37,224 nucleotides of DNA, from contig JAGDWP010000047.1 in the NCBI GenBank assembly GCA_023269855.1, forward strand, positions 1 to 37,224, in the 5' to 3' direction. Positions 33,702 to 37,224 of this stretch are shown piece by piece. Each line of letters starts with the position of its first letter. Within the stretch, counting starts at the first letter, position 1. The notes below the pieces were generated by a model. The model was not told where the DNA came from. It worked only from the letters and a program-made list of their open reading frames with translations, and ran no database searches. The position numbers and the translations under genes were made by a program. Source of the DNA: Nitrososphaerales archaeon (GTDB lineage: Archaea; Thermoproteota; Nitrososphaeria_A; Caldarchaeales; Wolframiiraptoraceae).

Positions 33702-34853
33702 TCATGATACTGGTTCGTACACGATCCCCAGCTGTTTAGCATAGTTATATGCTTCCATCAATTCTTCTCTATAAGGTCTCCTAGCAATATCTTTGTATAA
33801 TTCTGGCTTTGTAAGGACTTGATGCTCAGGTCTATACTGTTCCATAATATTTACTAAGACTTTTTCTCCAATGTTTTCAGCTATCCATTTCAGTATAGGT
33901 TTTGTATCACATTCAATATGATTTGGTAGAACGAGATGTCTAATAATCATGTCTCCATGCATTGAAGCATTAAGATGATTTCTAGTCACCACTTCTCTGT
34001 AACCCATTTTTGCACCAATTTTTGAAAGCCTTTTCGCACATTCATTGTTCCAATATTTGAAATCTGGAAGCCATATATCGACAACATCGATCAATATCTT
34101 CATTGCTTCTTCACTCATATACATATTACTATTCCATAGTATGGGCACATTCACATCCAAGTATTTTAGAGATTCAAGAATAATGTGAAGGTTGGGTGTC
34201 GGCTCACCTCCAACATAGTTTATATTTGCAGCACCGTCTAGTCTAAGCCTCTTAGCTATTGTTGCAAGTTTTAATGGGTCTGTTTCCACTCCTGCATTCT
34301 CTATACCCCCACTAGGTTGTGAAATATCCCAGTTTTGGCAGAATACACAGTGGAAAGTACATGATGCAAAGAATATCGTTCCAGAGCCTCCTCTCCCTTC
34401 AACACCTATCAGTGGGGCTTCTTCACCATAATGATGGAAGAAGCTTGAAACATACGCTCTATAATCTAATTTACACACTCCTCTTTGCCCTTCCAATCTG
34501 TTTACTCCACACCGCCATTCACAGAAATGACACTTCTTCAACATGCGGTAAGCTAGTTTAATCTTCAAGTCTAGAAATGATGGTGAAACCATTCTTAACT
34601 CATCTAACTTAAACTCTTTTTCAAAGTATTGATTAAATAATTCTTCTGCTTCTTTATGCATCTCATCGTTAAGCCTCCATAATTCATCATCAGATGCTTC
34701 GTCAAGCTTCACATCTATTGGGATTGTCTTGAGTATCATGAATTTCGCAGGAGTCTTATTCAACATAACTGACCTATACCATCTTAGTCTTTTCCTTACT
34801 TCTTCATTACGCCAAACCGCTACAGCATCTGGTCTGTATAACACTATGCTCAA
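33702..34853 (-). CDS. Radical SAM protein, PflX-like (COG1313 type)
   Basis: A radical SAM enzyme with CTFHCVFCQNW (C165, C169, C172) binding the [4Fe-4S]-SAM cluster. A preceding cysteine set, CHFCEWRCG...GVCKL (C108, C111, C115, C127), resembles the N-terminal motif of the PflX/AmmeMemoRadiSam-related group. NYVGGEPTPNLH is the GGE SAM-binding motif. The 383-aa length is somewhat above the family mean because of an N-terminal helical extension (about 1-100). The partner protein that is modified is unknown and no obvious glycyl-radical enzyme is present. Start is a TTG, since no nearby ATG is in frame. Confidence 0.85.
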   Translation of the reverse strand: MSIVLYRPDAVAVWRNEEVRKRLRWYRSVMLNKTPAKFMILKTIPIDVKLDEASDDELWRLNDEMHKEAEELFNQYFEKEFKLDELRMVSPSFLDLKIKLAYRMLKKCHFCEWRCGVNRLEGQRGVCKLDYRAYVSSFFHHYGEEAPLIGVEGRGGSGTIFFASCTFHCVFCQNWDISQPSGGIENAGVETDPLKLATIAKRLRLDGAANINYVGGEPTPNLHIILESLKYLDVNVPILWNSNMYMSEEAMKILIDVVDIWLPDFKYWNNECAKRLSKIGAKMGYREVVTRNHLNASMHGDMIIRHLVLPNHIECDTKPILKWIAENIGEKVLVNIMEQYRPEHQVLTKPELYKDIARRPYREELMEAYNYAKQLGIVYEPVS

Positions 34854-34968
34854 ATTCTAGCAGCCCCTCATAAACAAAAAGTAGAAGGAAGATTAAATAT
34901 TTTGTTCCAACTTAGACTTGCTCAACTTATACTAAAGATTAGAAAAATTTTTTAGTAGTTACTCGTTT

Positions 34969-35379
34969 ATGGAGTACATGCATTCCAGAAGACATATTAA
35001 AGAAGCTTTAAAATATTTTGAAAAATTAACGGATAGAGAGCATGCGATATTTGAGGCTGGGATATCTCTTGGAGCAATCTTTCATCAACTTGTCGGTATG
35101 CCTGTGAAGTTGGAAAAGATACGGGAACTTGAATCAGCATTGAGTAATGCGTTTTCTTCTCAACCTTTCAGAGTAAGAACTGAAATAAGAATTAATGCTG
35201 AAAGAATTAGAAGAGGTTTAACGGAGCCATATGATTATGGTGTGATTAATCCTGAGTCTCTCGATGTAGAAGTTGTTGTAGAGTATGGATATGCGAGAGT
35301 TAAAGCGAGATTGAAATGGATTGATGAATTGGGGTATCCTTTAATGTATGTTGAGGAAGTTACTATCAGAGGAATCTAG
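34969..35379 (+). CDS. mptD: Archaeal dihydroneopterin aldolase (MptD family)
   Basis: An archaeal-type aldolase that cleaves 7,8-dihydroneopterin to 6-hydroxymethyl-dihydropterin in pterin/methanopterin-like cofactor synthesis. The signature REHAIFEAGISLGAIFHQLVGMPV (about 22-46) and the ending YGYARVKARLKWIDELGYPLMYVEEV are those of COG2098/MptD. The 136 aa is slightly long. The final codons (EVTIRGI-stop) lie inside the second copy of the 390-bp repeat, so the native C-terminus has been replaced over a few residues, probably without loss of function. Confidence 0.82.
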   Translation: MEYMHSRRHIKEALKYFEKLTDREHAIFEAGISLGAIFHQLVGMPVKLEKIRELESALSNAFSSQPFRVRTEIRINAERIRRGLTEPYDYGVINPESLDVEVVVEYGYARVKARLKWIDELGYPLMYVEEVTIRGI

Positions 35380-36004
35380 ATCGGGTTCCGAATTAATGGA
35401 TTTGATAGAAGAGAGGAGTGGGGGTCTTTGGAGACCGAGCCCAGGCTCAATCTATCCTCTACTTGAATGGCTAAGGGATAGAGGGTATGTTAAGGAAGCT
35501 CAGACTGGGGATATCAATGTGAGGAGATATTCTTTAACGGAAAAAGGTAGGAAGTTCCTTGAAGAGCAGAGAGAAATTAAAGCTTTCATGATGAGGACTT
35601 GGAGACTATTTGCGCCCTACGTTCTTGACACATTTTTCTACAAAACTCTTAACGATAAACAGCATGAATTAATCCAGTCAGTAAGAATGTTTATGCAAAC
35701 ATTGTTCTCTCTCCAATCTAAGATATGGGAGGAGGATAATAAAATGTGTATCCTTATAATGACTATTGGTGGAGCTATTGCAGGTCTTAAAGCAATAGGC
35801 GATCTTACATATCGGGGTATAATATTGGGGTTGGTCTGCCTCCTAAATCCGATAGCCGCTATCCCAACCTCAATCTTCATAGGCTCAATAATAGTAGGTG
35901 CAACAGTTCTGGTTAGAAGGCTTCGCTTACCCTTCGGACTCGACGTACTCTTTCTAGGGATTGTATCTATAACATTCGCCACTTTCCAATTCTTCTACCT
36001 GTAG
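35348..36004 (+). pseudogene. Chimeric ORF: truncated PadR copy joined to a membrane-protein tail
   Basis: The 5' part repeats residues SEESRSGSEL...EEDNKM of the PadR regulator exactly. Only MLRKLL replaces the native N-terminus, so the first helix of the winged helix is lost. From 35748 the frame runs into about 85 residues with three hydrophobic segments (GIILGLVCLLNPIAAIPTSIFIGSIIVGATVLV, LDVLFLGIVSITFATFQFFYL). These resemble the C-terminal end of a YufP/YufQ-type ABC permease. The start overlaps mptD. Neither half is complete. This is best seen as a recombination product or an assembly chimera rather than a functional gene. Confidence 0.7.
35358..35747 (+). repeat. 390-bp exact direct repeat, copy 2
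   Basis: Same sequence and orientation as 24254-24643, with no difference found by eye. Left edge falls in the last codons of mptD, right edge in a membrane-protein fragment. Absence of any substitution implies a very recent event, active gene conversion or an artefact. Confidence 0.95.
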
Positions 36005-36081
36005 AAGATTAGGAGGATGAAATGATGTAGCCTTTCATAGCTAGAAATCTCTTCTACTAAGTCTCTGTAAGTTTGATGGAG

Positions 36082-36097
36082 AAAGAATGGTGGGGGG
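36082..36097 (-). repeat. Conserved 3' flank of the LAGLIDADG element (copy 2)
   Basis: CCCCCCACCATTCTTT on the minus strand directly follows the reconstructed stop codon. The same 16 bases follow the remnant copy, at 21743-21758. A C-run then a T-rich tract could act as a terminator, or could mark the element's end. Confidence 0.6.
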
Positions 36098-36911
36098 TTA
36101 GAGGGCTTTCATTAGTCTCTCCTTCTTCCTTCTAATAGTGAAACCAACGAGTTCAGCGAACCTCCGCCTAGAATTTGCTCGAATATAGAGATAATATTCA
36201 TCTTTCTTTGTATAGTATAATTTTTCCTATCTTTTTTCTATCGTAGATCGGTGTCCCCTCCTTTGTTCCTAGATGTGGTCCTGTTACATCTATATTTAAC
36301 TTCAATAATAGTTCCCTAACATAGTTGAGAAGTCTTAGATCTGTATTGTAAACATATATCGCCCCATTCTTTTCTACGCATCCTTCGCTATCGAAGAATG
36401 CTCTGAGAAACGCTGTCATAGTCTCTACACTATATTCAATATATGGTCTTAGTTTCTCAATGTCTAACGGCTTCTTCAATAATTCACATAATGTTTTCGA
36501 GCATCCTTCAACAACATAGAGTCCACCTCGCAGTTTTCCAATATATGGTTTAGACCCTGTAACGACTTCAAGGCATCTAGCAAACTCTAAAGCATAGTCA
36601 GCATCTTTGGATTTTAAACCAATTATATATCTATGCTCATGTTTTCTAACACATGTATATCCATCTCCTGCTCTTCCACCAATGATTGTTGCTAACTCTC
36701 TCGACGGCTTAATATCATCCAATGTTATCAATACACTTCGATAGGGATTATGGATATCTCTTAACCAGTAACTTATATGTGATATCGATAACCTCTCATT
36801 ATACTTCTCTTCAATTATCTTTATTATCTGGCTGTATGATAGTCCAAGGTTTCTAAGTCTATATACCTCATCGTATAATTTCATTCTTAGTTCTAGCGGT
36901 CTAAGCTTCAT
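36098..36911 (-). pseudogene. LAGLIDADG homing-endonuclease-like gene with N-terminal HTH, frameshifted
   Basis: The ORF (36198-36911, 237 aa) opens with a helix-turn-helix region (LRNLGLSYSQIIKIIEEKY...SISHISYWL). It then has two LAGLIDADG-like helices, ELATIIGGRAGDGY and MTAFLRAFFDSEGCV, as in freestanding archaeal homing endonucleases. It stops early at ...GKIILYKER. Reading the A5 run in GGAAAAATTATAC as A4 restores GKLYYTKKDEYYLYIRANSRRRFAELVGFTIRRKKERLMKAL to a TAA at 36098. That ending matches the remnant at 21762. So it is a one-base frameshift, real or sequencing error. It starts 4 nt after the 51-aa gene, with GAAGGT before the ATG. Confidence 0.75.
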
Positions 36912-36915
36912 ACCT

Positions 36916-37071
36916 TCACACTCCTAGAAGCTTTAATAGTGTCGGTATAAGTAGTAGCATTGTTATCAATCCTATTAATGGTCCAAGCGGGTCTGTTACT
37001 GGTGGTAGCCCAGCGAATAGGTTAGCTAATAAGTTGTAGGTTTTTTCGAGATATTCTCTTATCCTCTTCAT
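36916..37071 (-). CDS. 51-aa single-helix membrane protein
   Basis: Too short for the ORF track. It reads MKRIREYLEKTYNLLANLFAG...PLGPLIGLITMLLLIPTLLKLLGV: a basic amphipathic N-terminus, a Pro/Gly-rich turn (LPPVTDPLG) and a C-terminal membrane helix. A strong ribosome binding site GGTGAT lies 4-9 nt before the ATG. Its stop is 4 nt before the LAGLIDADG gene start, and it follows the partial membrane protein by 10 bp, so the three are cotranscribed. Size and company recall archaeal virus or mobile-element genes. I do not recognise a family. Confidence 0.6.
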   Translation of the reverse strand: MKRIREYLEKTYNLLANLFAGLPPVTDPLGPLIGLITMLLLIPTLLKLLGV

Positions 37072-37081
37072 ACTATCACCT

Positions 37082-37224
37082 CTATAGTTGAACCGACGCT
37101 AAAACGTTGTATGCCAACAGGTATGCTAGGATGAAGCTTATAGGCAACGATATTATAGTAGATACCGCTGTAGACCATAGAATACCCATGAAATAGTAGG
37201 AGACATTATATACTATCTTCGAGA
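37082..37224 (-). CDS. Partial membrane protein, C-terminal end (runs off window)
   Basis: An open minus-strand frame enters from the window edge and ends at a TAG. Its last about 47 residues read SKIVYNVSYYFMGILWSTAVSTIISLPISFILAYLLAYNVLASVQL, essentially one or two membrane segments. A ribosome binding site for the following 51-aa gene comes right after the stop. Nothing more can be said without the missing N-terminus. Confidence 0.5.
   Translation of the reverse strand, partial: SKIVYNVSYYFMGILWSTAVSTIISLPISFILAYLLAYNVLASVQL

Noticed and set aside
35358-35747. 390-bp repeat as an insertion sequence or MITE
   Set aside because: The edges have no inverted repeats or target duplications, and the content is simply the interior of a PadR gene.

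Overview
This window reads as the chromosome of a thermophilic archaeon of the Thermoproteota/TACK type. It is AT-rich with short or no leaders. The information-processing set is purely archaeal: Hel308, MCM, a GINS subunit, Orc1/Cdc6, RFC large and small subunits, tRNase Z, Trm-G10, UPF0201, an archaeal MptD-type dihydroneopterin aldolase and an intron-containing tRNA. The mcm-gins linkage is the arrangement known in Crenarchaeota. I cannot name the genus.

Layout. 0.2-1.7 kb (+): a two-gene overlap of a tRNA thiolation PP-loop enzyme and a CDP-alcohol phosphatidyltransferase. 1.7-3.0 kb (-): an unknown 114-aa protein, glycine cleavage H protein and a PDCD5-like protein. 3.1-9.6 kb: a metabolic block in which an unusual acyl-CoA dehydrogenase (-) is divergent from MBL-fold lactonase-like -> hydroxyacid-oxoacid transhydrogenase-like Fe-ADH -> D-2-hydroxyacid (D-2-hydroxyglutarate type) FAD dehydrogenase -> Fe-S/CCG protein. 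It is best read as a lactone/4-hydroxyacid oxidation route that disposes of electrons through a 2-oxoglutarate/D-2-hydroxyglutarate shuttle. 9.6-11.8 kb (-): a membrane-tethered thermonuclease and TldD. 11.8-12.2 kb: a gene-free stretch with a convincing C/D box sRNA candidate. 12.2-16.7 kb: UPF0201, the rnz/trm-G10/prs run, AlaX and a dual-specificity phosphatase. 16.8-21.5 kb (-): hel308-mcm-gins replication operon.

21.6-24.1 kb: tRNA-Gly(TCC) with a 22-nt intron, followed by a decayed patch. The patch holds a LAGLIDADG C-terminal remnant, an unknown gene broken by a 14-bp tandem duplication and a one-base deletion, and a DUF1464 gene interrupted by an in-frame TAA. 24.1-26.7 kb (+): a PadR regulator with an ABC-2 ATPase/permease pair. 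26.7-30.3 kb: Orc1/Cdc6 convergent with rfcS-rfcL. 30.5-34.9 kb: TatD, an MBL-fold protein, a zinc-ribbon protein, a class V aminotransferase and a radical SAM protein. 35.0-37.2 kb: MptD, then a patchwork made of an exact 390-bp copy of the PadR gene interior, a membrane-protein tail, a frameshifted LAGLIDADG gene, a 51-aa one-helix protein and a partial membrane protein.

The core genes look intact. Disruption is concentrated in two places (21.7-22.6 and 35.3-37.2 kb), and these are linked by two independent sequence repeats: PadR, 390 bp exact, and the LAGLIDADG 3' end. That points to a mobile or recombining module. Several of the lesions are single-base homopolymer differences, so sequencing or assembly error has to be excluded.
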